Made by a program: the position numbers and the translations under genes. Below, one piece after another: positions 8,562 to 18,595 of a stretch of DNA of 64,000 nt. The DNA comes from Luteimicrobium sp049844995. GTDB taxonomy: Bacteria; Actinomycetota; Actinomycetes; Actinomycetales; Cellulomonadaceae. The notes beneath the pieces were generated by a model, which was not told where the DNA came from, searched no databases, and saw only the letters and a list, made by a program, of their open reading frames with translations. Location: positions 372,001 through 436,000 of the forward strand of contig NZ_JBNCMC010000004.1 in the NCBI RefSeq assembly GCF_049844995.1, read 5' to 3'. Each line of letters opens with the position of its first letter. Position 1 is the stretch's first letter.

Positions 8562-8628
8562 GATGCTCCGTGGGTCGTGGCGGGGTGGCCGGGTGTGCCT
8601 GACACCGTACCGAAATCCCGGCGAGGGC

Positions 8629-8675
8629 ATGGGGAGTGCTCCCCATGTCGGGTGGCTGGGGGTGGCCGTTACGGT
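8629..8675 (+). promoter_or_regulatory. T7SS palindrome-type promoter, copy C
   Basis: ATGGGGAGTGCTCCCCAT at 8629-8646 and TACGGT at 8670-8675, again 23 nt apart. The spacer differs from copy B at two bases while its length is kept. Confidence 0.65.
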
Positions 8676-8728
8676 GGGGTGCAGTCGGGCCGCAGGGGCT
8701 CGCGAGGACCGAACCTGGGAGCTTTGTC

Positions 8729-9025
8729 ATGGCGAACGTGAATGTCACCTACGACGAGATGCGGAACGCGGCGGGGCAGCTGCGCAACGGTCAGCAGCAG
8801 CTGACGGACACGCTGCAGCACCTGAAGCAGCTCGTGGACAACCTGGTCGCGGGCGGGTTCGTGACGGACCAGGCGTCGGGCGCGTTCCAGACGTCGTACG
8901 AGCAGTTCACGCACGGCACGACGCAGGCGGTGTCGGGTATCGAGGGCATGGCGCACTTCCTGGAGCAGGCGGCGCAGACGCTGTCGGACGTGGACTCGCA
9001 GCTGGCCTCGGGCATCCGCGGCTGA
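8729..9025 (+). CDS. WXG100-family T7SS substrate, copy 2
   Basis: Encodes the same 98-aa protein as the gene at 7612, with the same GGGAG site and leader. The absence of silent differences between the two coding regions points to very recent duplication or continuing gene conversion. As with copy 1, the hairpin turn has phenylalanine in place of the WXG tryptophan. Confidence 0.9.
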   Translation: MANVNVTYDEMRNAAGQLRNGQQQLTDTLQHLKQLVDNLVAGGFVTDQASGAFQTSYEQFTHGTTQAVSGIEGMAHFLEQAAQTLSDVDSQLASGIRG

Positions 9026-9044
9026 CGTCTTCCGCAGGGCGCGG

Positions 9045-9075
9045 ACGGCGCACGGGGCCCGTCCCCGTGCGCCGT
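9045..9075 (+). terminator. Terminator hairpin of WXG100 copy 2
   Basis: 13-bp perfect stem (9045-9057 with 9063-9075) with the loop CCCGT, part of the duplicated cassette. Confidence 0.75.
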
Positions 9076-9135
9076 TCCGTCGTCTGCGGGGCCGCGCGAC
9101 GCCGTCGTCCGGGACCGGCCGGCGTCGTCGTCCAC

Positions 9136-9182
9136 ATGGGGAGGGCTCCCCATGTCGGAGAGCGCGGCCGGGCGGCTATGGT
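9136..9182 (+). promoter_or_regulatory. T7SS palindrome-type promoter, copy D
   Basis: ATGGGGAGGGCTCCCCAT at 9136-9153: the arms are conserved and only the central dinucleotide changes (TG to GG). TATGGT follows at 9177-9182 after 23 nt. The spacer sequence is unrelated to copies B and C, so arms and spacing appear to be under selection rather than merely copied. Confidence 0.65.
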
Positions 9183-9186
9183 GGCC

Positions 9187-9533
9187 GTGCAGTCGGGCCG
9201 CAGGGGCTCGCGAGGACCGAACCTGGGAGCTTTGTCATGGCGAACGTGAATGTCACCTACGACGAGATGCGGAACGCGGCGGGGCAGCTGCGCAACGGTC
9301 AGCAGCAGCTGACGGACACGCTGCAGCACCTGAAGCAGCTCGTGGACAACCTGGTCGCGGGCGGGTTCGTGACGGACCAGGCGTCGGGCGCGTTCCAGAC
9401 GTCGTACGAGCAGTTCACGCACGGCACGACGCAGGCGGTGTCGGGTATCGAGGGCATGGCGCACTTCCTGGAGCAGGCGGCGCAGACGCTGTCGGACGTG
9501 GACTCGCAGCTGGCGTCGGGTATCCGCGGCTGA
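9187..9533 (+). repeat. WXG100 cassette repeat, copy 3 (gene and leader only)
   Basis: Matches 7562-7908 over 347 bp with about two differences, both near the 3' end. Unlike copies 1 and 2, its promoter spacer and terminator are different sequences, which marks the edges of the homogenised segment. Confidence 0.85.
9237..9533 (+). CDS. WXG100-family T7SS substrate, copy 3
   Basis: A 98-aa protein identical to copies 1 and 2 despite two silent changes near the end. It has its own palindrome promoter (copy D) and its own, unrelated terminator. Three identical genes under separate but equivalent promoters suggest selection for high dosage of this substrate. Confidence 0.9.
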   Translation: MANVNVTYDEMRNAAGQLRNGQQQLTDTLQHLKQLVDNLVAGGFVTDQASGAFQTSYEQFTHGTTQAVSGIEGMAHFLEQAAQTLSDVDSQLASGIRG

Positions 9534-9542
9534 TATCGCACG

Positions 9543-9585
9543 ACGACGGCGGGGCGGTGGCGACGTGCCACCGCCCCGCTGTCGT
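9543..9585 (+). terminator. Terminator hairpin of WXG100 copy 3
   Basis: 19-bp stem (9543-9561 with 9567-9585, one G-T pair) and loop GACGT, 9 nt after the stop codon. Not related to the hairpin of copies 1 and 2. Confidence 0.75.
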
Positions 9586-9625
9586 CCGTATGCGGGTCGA
9601 CGTGAGGCTCGGGAGGGGGAGTGAC

Positions 9626-10252
9626 ATGGCGAAGAACGACGGGTCTGCGGCGGAAGGGCGTCGGCGCGGGTACCTGTGGGTCTTGGTCGCGGTGGCGGTC
9701 GTCGGCGTGCTGAGGCTCGCGGTGCAGGTGGGGCGCGACGGCAGCGACGCGGCGGTCTGGGTGATCGCGGTGCTCGTGGTCGCGCTGGTCGTCGTGGTGA
9801 CGGTGGCGGTGGTGCTGCGCCGGATCGGTGCGCTCGCCCGACGCGTCGCGCGGCGTCGGCCCGGCGCGGCCGTGGTCCCCGCGTCGGCGGCGGCGGAGAT
9901 GGCGGACGTCGCCCTCGCGCTCGGTGCCTCGCGTCGCGGGATCTCGGGCCAGGGCGGTTCGGTGGTGGCCGTGGCGGTGCTCCCGGACCGGCTGGAGGTG
10001 TGGGTCGGCAAGGACGACGAGCCGCGCTGGAGCGTGCCGCGCGTCCAGGTCGCCTCGGTGCACGTGGCGTCGGCGGTGTTCGGCGCGCGTCACCGTGACG
10101 CTGTGCAGGTGACCGTCCGGTCGGGCGCGGTCGTGCTCGCGGTCGTTCCGGCGTACCGGCCGATGCGCTCGATGGCGGGCTCCGCCTCGCGGCAGGATCT
10201 CGAGCGCGCCGTGCGGGAGATCTCGGGCGCCCCGGCGGTCGCGGGAGGCTGA
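9626..10252 (+). CDS. Membrane protein with two N-terminal helices and a PH-like C-terminal domain
   Basis: A 208-aa protein starting at the ATG 5 nt after GGGAGGGGGA. An in-frame ATG 36 nt upstream has no comparable site. Two hydrophobic segments (about 16-33 and 43-64) are followed by basic residues and a soluble domain of beta strands (SVVAVAVLPDRLEVWVG, then WSVPRVQVASVHV), reminiscent of bacterial PH-like domains. The fold is an inference. It follows the last WXG100 terminator and may belong to the T7SS locus or be independent. Confidence 0.6.
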   Translation: MAKNDGSAAEGRRRGYLWVLVAVAVVGVLRLAVQVGRDGSDAAVWVIAVLVVALVVVVTVAVVLRRIGALARRVARRRPGAAVVPASAAAEMADVALALGASRRGISGQGGSVVAVAVLPDRLEVWVGKDDEPRWSVPRVQVASVHVASAVFGARHRDAVQVTVRSGAVVLAVVPAYRPMRSMAGSASRQDLERAVREISGAPAVAGG

Positions 10253-10349
10253 GCGGTCGCACCCCGCGCAGACACATTCGTCCGTCCGCTGAGACGGCCT
10301 ATCCGAGGCGCGAGACGGACGCCACACTGGTCGTGCAAGGTCGGCGTCC

Positions 10350-10355
10350 TAGACT
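10350..10355 (+). promoter_or_regulatory. Possible -10 of the fprA promoter
   Basis: TAGACT in the 277-bp gap before fprA; the best -35 (TGGTCG at 10328-10333) is weak. It would give a leader of about 170 nt. No other feature was seen in this gap. Confidence 0.35.
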
Positions 10356-10529
10356 CGGGGGAGCACACCCTCGACGACGCTGCGGCCTCACCGTTCCGGC
10401 TCCGGCGCAGGACGCCGAGCCGCCCGCCTCCCGGCAGGTGAGCGGCAGCGGTCCGCGGACGGCGTCGGGGACACCACAGCGTCCGGAACACCCAGTGTCT
10501 GAATCCCCGTACGGAAGGCGTCATCCCAC

Positions 10530-11945
10530 GTGACCAGCAACCGGCCCCTGCGCGTCGCCGTCGTCGGCGCCGGCCCCGCAGGCATCTACGCCTCGGACAT
10601 CCTGTCGAAGACCGACCTCGACGTGAGCATCGACCTCTTCGAACGGCTGCCCGCCCCGTTCGGCCTCGTGCGGTACGGCGTCGCCCCCGACCACCCGCGC
10701 ATCAAGATGATCATCGACGCGCTCCACAAGGTGCTGGGCCGCGGCGACATCCGCCTGATCGCGAACGTGGACTACGGCGTCGACCTCAAGCTCGACGACC
10801 TGCGTCAGTTCTACGACGCGGTGATCTTCTCGACCGGCTCGATCCGCGACGCGGCGCTCCCGATCCCGGGCATCGACCTGCCCCGCTCGTACGGTGCCGC
10901 CGACTTCGTGTCCTGGTACGACGGGCACCCGGACGTGCCGCGGACGTGGCCGCTCGACCAGCAGAAGGTCGCCGTGCTCGGCGCCGGCAACGTCGCCCTC
11001 GACGTGGCGCGCGTCCTGTCGAAGCACGCGGACGACCTGCTGCCCACCGAGATCCCGGCCAACGTGTACGAGATCCTCAGGTCGAGCCCCGTCACGGACG
11101 TGCACGTGTTCGCGCGCCGCGGTCCGGCGCAGGCCAAGTTCTCGCCGCTCGAGCTGCGCGAGCTGGGCCACGTGCCCGACGTCGACGTGATCGTCTACCC
11201 GGAGGACTTCGAGTTCGACGACGGGTCGATGGCGGCGATCAGCTCGTCGAACCAGACCAAGCAGGTCGTGAAGACCCTCACCGACTGGACGCTCAAGGAC
11301 CCGGCCTCGTTCACGGCGTCGCGCCGGCTGCACCTGCACTTCCTCCACGCGCCGGCCGAGGTGCTGGGCGACGAGGAGTCGGGCGTCACGGGGCTGCGCA
11401 CGGAGCGCATGCGGCTCAACGGGGACGGCACCGCGTCGGGCACGGGCGAGTTCCACGACTGGGAGGTCGGCGCGGTCTACCGGGCCGTCGGCTACTTCGG
11501 GTCGCCGCTCGCCGAGCTGCCGTTCGACGAGCTCAAGGGCGTCGTGCCCAACCGGGAGGGCCGCGTCATCGACATCGACGGCGAGCACATCCCCGGCGTG
11601 TACACGACCGGCTGGATCAAGCGGGGTCCGGTGGGCCTGATCGGGCACACCAAGTCGGACGCGTCGGAGACGATCCGGCACCTGGTCGAAGACGCAGCGG
11701 ATGCGGCCGCTACCGAGGACGCCGTCCCGACGACGCCGCTGCCCGAGGCCGCGCACCGCGACCCCCAGGCGATCCTCGACTTCCTCGCGGAGCGCGGCGT
11801 CGACGCGATCGACTGGACCGGCTGGCTGCGCCTGGACGAGCACGAGCGCGGGCTGGGCGAGCCGCACGGCCGCAAGCGCGTCAAGGTCGTCCCGCGCGAC
11901 GAGCAGGTCGCGATCTCGCTGGATCGCGCCACACCGAAGGACTGA
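10530..11945 (+). CDS. fprA: Ferredoxin/adrenodoxin-type NADP+ reductase FprA
   Basis: A 471-aa flavoprotein of the adrenodoxin-reductase family, starting with GTG. It moves electrons between NADPH and ferredoxins. The FAD-binding GAGPAG is at residues 13-18, and the NADP-binding GAGNVA at 151-156 lies inside VAVLGAGNVALDVARVL. The C-terminal GWIKRGPVGLIG matches the conserved end of mycobacterial FprA. The length is a little above the roughly 456 aa of that enzyme because of a C-terminal extension of polar residues. It is followed by a terminator and then htpX, so it appears monocistronic. Confidence 0.95.
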   Translation: MTSNRPLRVAVVGAGPAGIYASDILSKTDLDVSIDLFERLPAPFGLVRYGVAPDHPRIKMIIDALHKVLGRGDIRLIANVDYGVDLKLDDLRQFYDAVIFSTGSIRDAALPIPGIDLPRSYGAADFVSWYDGHPDVPRTWPLDQQKVAVLGAGNVALDVARVLSKHADDLLPTEIPANVYEILRSSPVTDVHVFARRGPAQAKFSPLELRELGHVPDVDVIVYPEDFEFDDGSMAAISSSNQTKQVVKTLTDWTLKDPASFTASRRLHLHFLHAPAEVLGDEESGVTGLRTERMRLNGDGTASGTGEFHDWEVGAVYRAVGYFGSPLAELPFDELKGVVPNREGRVIDIDGEHIPGVYTTGWIKRGPVGLIGHTKSDASETIRHLVEDAADAAATEDAVPTTPLPEAAHRDPQAILDFLAERGVDAIDWTGWLRLDEHERGLGEPHGRKRVKVVPRDEQVAISLDRATPKD

Positions 11946-11954
11946 GCCCCACCC

Positions 11955-11996
11955 AGGCCGGCCGGGCGTCGTCCACCGACGGCGCCCAGCCGGCCT
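11955..11996 (+). terminator. Terminator after fprA
   Basis: 8-bp outer stem AGGCCGGC/GCCGGCCT (11955-11962 with 11989-11996) enclosing a second GC-rich inner stem. Confidence 0.6.
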
Positions 11997-12010
11997 TCAG
12001 CCTGCCCGGG

Positions 12011-12016
12011 TAGCGT
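12011..12016 (+). promoter_or_regulatory. -10 of a leaderless htpX promoter
   Basis: TAGCGT lies exactly 6 nt before the htpX ATG and no ribosome-binding site is present, so the mRNA probably starts at the start codon. Confidence 0.5.
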
Positions 12017-12022
12017 GGGGCC

Positions 12023-12913
12023 ATGGGACACCGTCATTTCAACGGCCTCAAGACCGCGCTGCTCTTCGGCGTGCTGTGGGCCGTCCTGCTCGCGATCTGG
12101 GCGCTGTTCTTCCGCAACTCGGTGGGCATGCTGTGGTTCTTCGTGTTCCTCGGCCTCGCCTCGACCGCGTACGGGTACTGGAACTCGGACAGGATCGCCA
12201 TCCGCTCGATGCAGGCCTACCCGGTCACCGAGCAGGAGCAGCCCGTGATGTACCGGGTCGTGCGCGAGCTCTCCGCGCGCGCGAACCAGCCGATGCCCAA
12301 GCTGTTCGTCTCGCCGACCCAGGCGCCCAACGCCTTCGCCACGGGCCGCAACCCCGAGCACGCGGCCGTGTGCTGCACCGAGGGCATCCTGGGCCTGCTG
12401 GACGAGCGCGAGCTGCGCGGCGTCCTCGGCCACGAGCTCATGCACGTGTACAACCGGGACATCCTCACGTCGTCGATCGCGGCCGCGGTCGCCGGCGTCA
12501 TCACGTCGCTCGCCCAGTTCCTGCTCTTCTTCGGCGGGGGCGGCGACCGCCGGGACAACAACGGCGGCAACGTGATCGCCGCGCTCGCGCTGGCGATCCT
12601 CGCACCGCTCGCGGCGACGGTCGTCCAGCTCGCGATCTCCCGCACCCGCGAGTACGACGCGGACGAGGACGGCGCTACGCTGACGGGCGACCCGATGGCC
12701 CTCGCGTCGGCGCTGCGCAAGCTCGAGAGCGGCACCCAGGCCGCCCCGCTGCCCGCCGACCAGAAGCTCGTCGACGTCTCGCACCTGATGATCGCCAACC
12801 CGTTCAAGGCGGGCGCAGTCTCGAAGCTGTTCTCGACGCACCCGCCCATGGCGGACCGGATCCAGCGCCTCGAGGCCATGGCCGGCCAGCAGGGCGGCAT
12901 CACCTACTACTGA
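12023..12913 (+). CDS. htpX: Membrane zinc metalloprotease HtpX (M48 family)
   Basis: A 296-aa protease for quality control of membrane proteins. The zinc site is complete: H137-E138-L-M-H141 within VLGHELMHVYN, and the third ligand E210 in SRTREYDADEDGA, the HtpX signature. Two N-terminal membrane helices (about 10-50) and two more (about 155-175 and 188-207) bracket the active site as expected. Length is normal. Translation probably begins on a leaderless transcript. map follows 46 nt downstream on the same strand. Confidence 0.95.
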   Translation: MGHRHFNGLKTALLFGVLWAVLLAIWALFFRNSVGMLWFFVFLGLASTAYGYWNSDRIAIRSMQAYPVTEQEQPVMYRVVRELSARANQPMPKLFVSPTQAPNAFATGRNPEHAAVCCTEGILGLLDERELRGVLGHELMHVYNRDILTSSIAAAVAGVITSLAQFLLFFGGGGDRRDNNGGNVIAALALAILAPLAATVVQLAISRTREYDADEDGATLTGDPMALASALRKLESGTQAAPLPADQKLVDVSHLMIANPFKAGAVSKLFSTHPPMADRIQRLEAMAGQQGGITYY

Positions 12914-12959
12914 GCCCGCACCACCGTCCCCGCAGCCCGACCGACTGGAGCGCACGCCC

Positions 12960-13724
12960 GTGGCACTGAAGACCCCCGCCGAGATCGACGGTATGCGGGA
13001 GGCGGGGCGCGTCGTCGCCCGCGCCCTGCAGGCGTGCCGCGAGGCCGCCGCGGTCGGCGTGACGATGAAGGAGCTCGACCAGGTCGCCCGCGACGTCATC
13101 TTCGGCGCCGGTGCCACCTCGCCGTTCCTGGACTACCACCCGTCGTGGGCGCCGACGCCGTTCCCGGGCGTCATCTGCGCCAGCGTGAACGACGAGGTCG
13201 TGCACGGCATCCCCACGGAGTACGCGATCGCGGCCGGCGACCTCGTGAGCATCGACTGCGGGGCCACGCTCGACGGCTGGACTGGCGACGCGGCGGTCTC
13301 GTTCGTCGTCGGCGACGCGCGGCCGGAGGACCTCGAGCTCATCGCGACCACCGAGCGCGCCCTCGAGGCGGGGATCGGGGCGTCGGTCGTGGGCAACCGC
13401 ATCGGCGACATCGGTTACGCCATCGACAAGATCGCCCGCAAGGGCCGCTACGGGAACCTCGAGGACCACGGCGGCCACGGCATCGGGCACACGATGCACG
13501 AGGACCCGTTCATCCCCAACGAGGGTCGCCGCCACAAGGGCGGCGAGCTCCGCGCGGGCATGACGATCGCCATCGAGCCGATGTTCATCCTCGGCGGCTC
13601 CGGCGCGTACCGGTACGGCGACGACGGCTGGACGCTCCTGTCGCGCTCGGGCGGCCGCGCCGCGCACGTCGAGCACAGCATCGCGATCACCGCCGACGGT
13701 CCCGTGATCCTCACCGCCCTCTGA
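12960..13724 (+). CDS. map: Methionine aminopeptidase, type I
   Basis: A 254-aa enzyme that removes the initiator methionine from new proteins. By counting codons, the five metal ligands are D99, D110, H173, E206 and E238, and the catalytic histidines correspond to H81 and H180, so the site is intact. It starts with GTG. Without an N-terminal zinc or SH3 extension it belongs to the short type I group. A 21-bp-stem terminator follows. Confidence 0.95.
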   Translation: MALKTPAEIDGMREAGRVVARALQACREAAAVGVTMKELDQVARDVIFGAGATSPFLDYHPSWAPTPFPGVICASVNDEVVHGIPTEYAIAAGDLVSIDCGATLDGWTGDAAVSFVVGDARPEDLELIATTERALEAGIGASVVGNRIGDIGYAIDKIARKGRYGNLEDHGGHGIGHTMHEDPFIPNEGRRHKGGELRAGMTIAIEPMFILGGSGAYRYGDDGWTLLSRSGGRAAHVEHSIAITADGPVILTAL

Positions 13725-13772
13725 CCGGTCGACCGGCGCCGGGGCCCCCGCCCCACCCCCCTCTTGCCGAAC

Positions 13773-13818
13773 ACGGGCTCCCGGTCCGTCCGCTGCCGCG
13801 GACGGACCGGGAGCCCGT
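13773..13818. terminator. Strong bidirectional terminator between convergent genes
   Basis: A perfect 21-bp stem (13773-13793 with 13798-13818) and a 4-nt loop TGCC, between map on the plus strand and the phosphoesterase on the minus strand. Confidence 0.8.
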
Positions 13819-13906
13819 TGTCGCGGGGCCGGGATCCCGTGCACGGCCCGACGGCCCGGGCGGGAGAGCTGCGAGATCCTCGCGCGTGCCGTCGTCGGGA
13901 ACACGA

Positions 13907-13938
13907 CGACGCCCGGGCCGTGACCGACCCGGGCGTCG
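13907..13938 (-). terminator. Second hairpin, probably terminator of the phosphoesterase
   Basis: 11-bp stem (13907-13917 with 13928-13938) enclosing a 10-nt loop, about 40 nt beyond the stop codon of the minus-strand gene. Confidence 0.55.
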
Positions 13939-13978
13939 CGTTCACCGTGCAGGCGCGCTGCCTGTCACGGTGCGGTGA

Positions 13979-15793
<1,815 letters not shown>

Positions 15794-15825
15794 GGGGGTG
15801 CCTCTCTGTGGGGGGGTTGGGGCAG

Positions 15826-17163
15826 TCAGGCGAGCAGCCGGCTGGCGTACCAGTCGTCCGCCGCCCTCACCCCCGGGAGCGCGAAGTAGTAGCCGCCCCC
15901 GAAGGGTGAGATGTAGTCGACGAGCGGTTCGCCCGCGAGGCGCTTCTGCACCGCGACGAACTGCCGGTCGAGGTCCTGGTTGAACGCGACGAACACGAGC
16001 CCCATGTCGAGGTTGCCGTTGGCGTCCGTGCCTGCGTCGTAGTTGTAGGGGCGCCGCAGCATCCGCAGCCCGTCGGTGCCGGGGGTGCGCGGGTTGGCGA
16101 GCCGGATGTGCGCGTCCATCTGGATGACGTCGCCCGTGGGGTCGCGCTCGAGGTGGGGGTCGTCGAACTCGTGGGTCCCGGTGAGCGGGGCGCCCGTGTC
16201 GCGGCGGCGGCCGATCATGTTCTCCTGCTCGTGCAGGGACACCCGGTCCCAGAACTCGACGAGCATCCGGATGAGCCGCACCACGTGGTAGCTCCCGCCG
16301 GCCGTCCAGGCGGGCTCCACGACGGCGGGCAGCCCGTCGACCGCGGCCACCCGCCCCGCGCGCGTCCACACCACGTCTCGCACGGCGTCCCCGTCGGTCG
16401 TCGACGGGTTGGCGGTGCCGTCCTTGAAGCCGAGGAGGTTGCGCGGCGTCCCGCTGGGCCGGGGCGGGGACGCGAACCCGTCCTGGCGCCAGCGCACCTG
16501 CATCGCGCCGCGCGTCGCCCGGGCGATGTCCCGCACCGCGTGCACGACGGCGTCCGCGTCGTCCGCGCAGACCTGCAGCAGCAGGTCCCCGTCGCACCGC
16601 GCGCGGTCGAGGGCGTCGTCGGGGAACGTGTCCATGGGCCGCAGCCGGGCGGGCCGGCGGTCGGCGAGCCCGAACCGGTGGTCGAACAGCGACGCCCCGA
16701 CCGACGCGGTGATCGACAGGCCCGCGGGCACGACGTCGGGCCCGAGGACCCCGGAGTCGACCGGGGGAGCGCCCGCGCCGGCGCCCGCGGGCGTCCCTCC
16801 CGTCGTCAGGAACCGCGCGCGGTCCGTGAGCGTGCGGAACAGCTCCTCGAGCTCGGCCCGCGAGCCCGCGGTGACGTCGAGCGCGAGGAACGCCGCCTGC
16901 TTCTGGAGCGGCGTGAGGATCCCCGCCTGGTGCGGGCCGTGGAACGGCACGCCGCGGGCGCCGTCGTCGGTCGTCGTGGCGGGTGCGTCGGTGGCGGCGC
17001 GTGCGGTGCGGGGGGCGAGCGCCCCCAGCCCGACGACGCCGGCCGCCCCTGCGACCGAGCGGAGGAACGTGCGCCGTCCCGGCCCGCCCGCGGGGAGCGG
17101 GTCGGCGCGGTCGGGCTGCGTCGGCGTGCCGCCGCGTGCCGCGTCGAGGTCGGCGTGGTTCAC
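15826..17163 (-). CDS. efeB: Tat-exported DyP-type haem peroxidase (EfeB)
   Basis: A 445-aa dye-decolourising peroxidase of the EfeB class. A twin-arginine signal, RRTFLRS at residues 30-36, precedes a hydrophobic stretch and a likely cleavage near ARA-A57. The catalytic GxxDG motif reads GFKDG with D248; the proximal haem ligand is H352 in DAHIRLANPR. Both key residues are present. The GTG start overlaps the efeO stop (GTGA), so the two are translationally coupled. EfeB proteins work with EfeO in iron acquisition or oxidation at the membrane. Confidence 0.93.
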   Translation of the reverse strand: MNHADLDAARGGTPTQPDRADPLPAGGPGRRTFLRSVAGAAGVVGLGALAPRTARAATDAPATTTDDGARGVPFHGPHQAGILTPLQKQAAFLALDVTAGSRAELEELFRTLTDRARFLTTGGTPAGAGAGAPPVDSGVLGPDVVPAGLSITASVGASLFDHRFGLADRRPARLRPMDTFPDDALDRARCDGDLLLQVCADDADAVVHAVRDIARATRGAMQVRWRQDGFASPPRPSGTPRNLLGFKDGTANPSTTDGDAVRDVVWTRAGRVAAVDGLPAVVEPAWTAGGSYHVVRLIRMLVEFWDRVSLHEQENMIGRRRDTGAPLTGTHEFDDPHLERDPTGDVIQMDAHIRLANPRTPGTDGLRMLRRPYNYDAGTDANGNLDMGLVFVAFNQDLDRQFVAVQKRLAGEPLVDYISPFGGGYYFALPGVRAADDWYASRLLA

Positions 17164-18386
17164 AGGGCCCTCCGGGGGTCGGTGAGCGCGGCGACGGCGG
17201 CGAGGCGTTCGACGCAGGCGTCGGCCTCCGCGTCGAGCCGCTCGCGCTGGGCGGTCGTCAGGTCGGTGCGGGCCGTCCAGCGGCCGTCGTGGTCGTAGCC
17301 GCGCACGGTGCGCTCGAGCGTGTCGAGGGCGTCGTCGACGTCGGTCAGGTCGACGCCGCGCGCCTTGAGCAGCGGCCGCAGCGCGGTGAGCGGCTCGCGG
17401 GTCCCGGTCACCGCCGCCTCGACCTCGGCGAGCGTCGTCGCGCTGGCGCCGTCGGCGGCCCCGGTCAGCTGCACCTGGACGGCGTCCTCGAGGATCTCGT
17501 GCGCGCGGATCCCCAGGTCGACGGGGTCCACCTGCGCGGCCGGGAAGTCGGCCCGCAACGCCGCGACCTCCTTGACGAGCCCGCGGGTCACGGGCCGGAC
17601 GGCGCTCGCGGGCCGGCCGGCCCAGAGCAGCGCCTCGGCGCGCCGGAACCCGGTGAGGCCGCTGTCGGCCAGGGCGCTCGTCCCTGTCGCGGGGAGCCCG
17701 TCGATGGCGTCGCCCAGGTCGCCGAACGCGTCGTACGCGCCGCCGAGCGTCCCGTACGTCGTGTGGGCGGTGAGCCAGTCGCGCCGGGCGGCGCGGAGGT
17801 CGCCCCGCGCGACGTCGTCGTCGAGGGTGCCGACCTCGCGGGCGAGCGTCGCGAGGTGCGCCCCGACCCAGGCCTCGTACGTCTTGACGGCGGGGACGAG
17901 GTCGGCCTGGGTGATCGGGACGATCCCGGGCGTCGCCGCGGTGCCCGCGGGCAGCGTCCCCGTGACGCGGACGACGGGCCCGAGCACGGGCTCCTCGTCG
18001 GCCTGGACGCAGACCACCCGGTAGCTCCCGGCCGCCAGCGTGACCTCGGCGGCGGCCGCCGCCCCGGGCCCCAGGGCCTCGAGCTCGAGGTACTCGTGGG
18101 CCCGCGTCATGTCGGGGACCGCCTCGGCGACCGCCACGTCCATGCCGCCCGTGGACGTGTTGGTGGCGTCGAGGCGCCAGGTGCCGGCCGGGCCGCCGGT
18201 CCACCCGGCGCCGCAGTCGCTCTGCCCGGCGTGGACGGCCGCGGACCTCACGCCGTCCGACGGCGTGGTCGGGCTCCCGGTGCCGTCGGCCCCCGAGGCC
18301 GTGCAGCCCGCCAGCCCGAGCGTCGCCAGCCCGAGGCCGACGGCGGCGGCCGTCGCGCGCCACCGGGCTGGTCGTGCTGCTGGCAT
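17160..18386 (-). CDS. efeO: Iron-uptake lipoprotein EfeO (cupredoxin + imelysin/M75)
   Basis: A 408-aa lipoprotein: the signal ends in LGLAGC with lipidated C28. Residues about 50-150 form a beta-rich cupredoxin-like domain beginning near DCGAGW. The rest is the helical M75 domain with the EfeO-type RAHEILED motif (histidine near 295). The start is supported by GGGAGGAG 8 nt upstream. In EfeUOB systems EfeO binds iron and passes it to the permease EfeU. No efeU is found upstream; a divergent unrelated gene begins 210 nt away. The permease must be elsewhere or absent. Confidence 0.9.
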   Translation of the reverse strand: MPAARPARWRATAAAVGLGLATLGLAGCTASGADGTGSPTTPSDGVRSAAVHAGQSDCGAGWTGGPAGTWRLDATNTSTGGMDVAVAEAVPDMTRAHEYLELEALGPGAAAAAEVTLAAGSYRVVCVQADEEPVLGPVVRVTGTLPAGTAATPGIVPITQADLVPAVKTYEAWVGAHLATLAREVGTLDDDVARGDLRAARRDWLTAHTTYGTLGGAYDAFGDLGDAIDGLPATGTSALADSGLTGFRRAEALLWAGRPASAVRPVTRGLVKEVAALRADFPAAQVDPVDLGIRAHEILEDAVQVQLTGAADGASATTLAEVEAAVTGTREPLTALRPLLKARGVDLTDVDDALDTLERTVRGYDHDGRWTARTDLTTAQRERLDAEADACVERLAAVAALTDPRRAL

Positions 18387-18595
18387 GCGTGGGCTCCTCC
18401 CGTCGGGGAGCGGGCGCTCCCGGTCGACCGTAGGTAGTTGACGAACGTGAAGTGCCCGGGTTGGGCAAGAGTTCACCGAGGCGTCACGCGGAGGTCCCCG
18501 TGCGCTCGGCGGCGCGTCGCCGGGCCCACAGCGACCCCACAGGCCGGCGAATTGCCGTGGTCCCCGGACAGCGCGCGCTGCTACGGTCCTGCGCC

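Larger units (their letters stand above)
8627..9085 (+). repeat. WXG100 cassette repeat, copy 2
   Basis: Near-exact copy of 7510-7968 displaced by 1117 bp, including promoter palindrome, leader, gene and hairpin. No transposase, inverted ends or target duplication is visible around it, so tandem duplication or gene conversion is more likely than transposition. Confidence 0.85.

Noticed and set aside
9152..9236. An upstream in-frame start for the membrane protein at 9626
   Set aside because: That frame runs through the WXG100 gene in a different phase, and only the ATG at 9626 has a ribosome-binding site.
7510..9533. Repeated units considered as a CRISPR array or insertion sequence
   Set aside because: Units are hundreds of bases long and each contains a complete WXG100-like gene. 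There are no spacers, no transposase and no terminal inverted repeats.
15826..18468. An 880-codon fusion of the peroxidase with upstream sequence
   Set aside because: The upstream part is an out-of-frame reading of efeO. The GTG at 17163 overlapping the efeO stop gives a proper Tat signal peptide.
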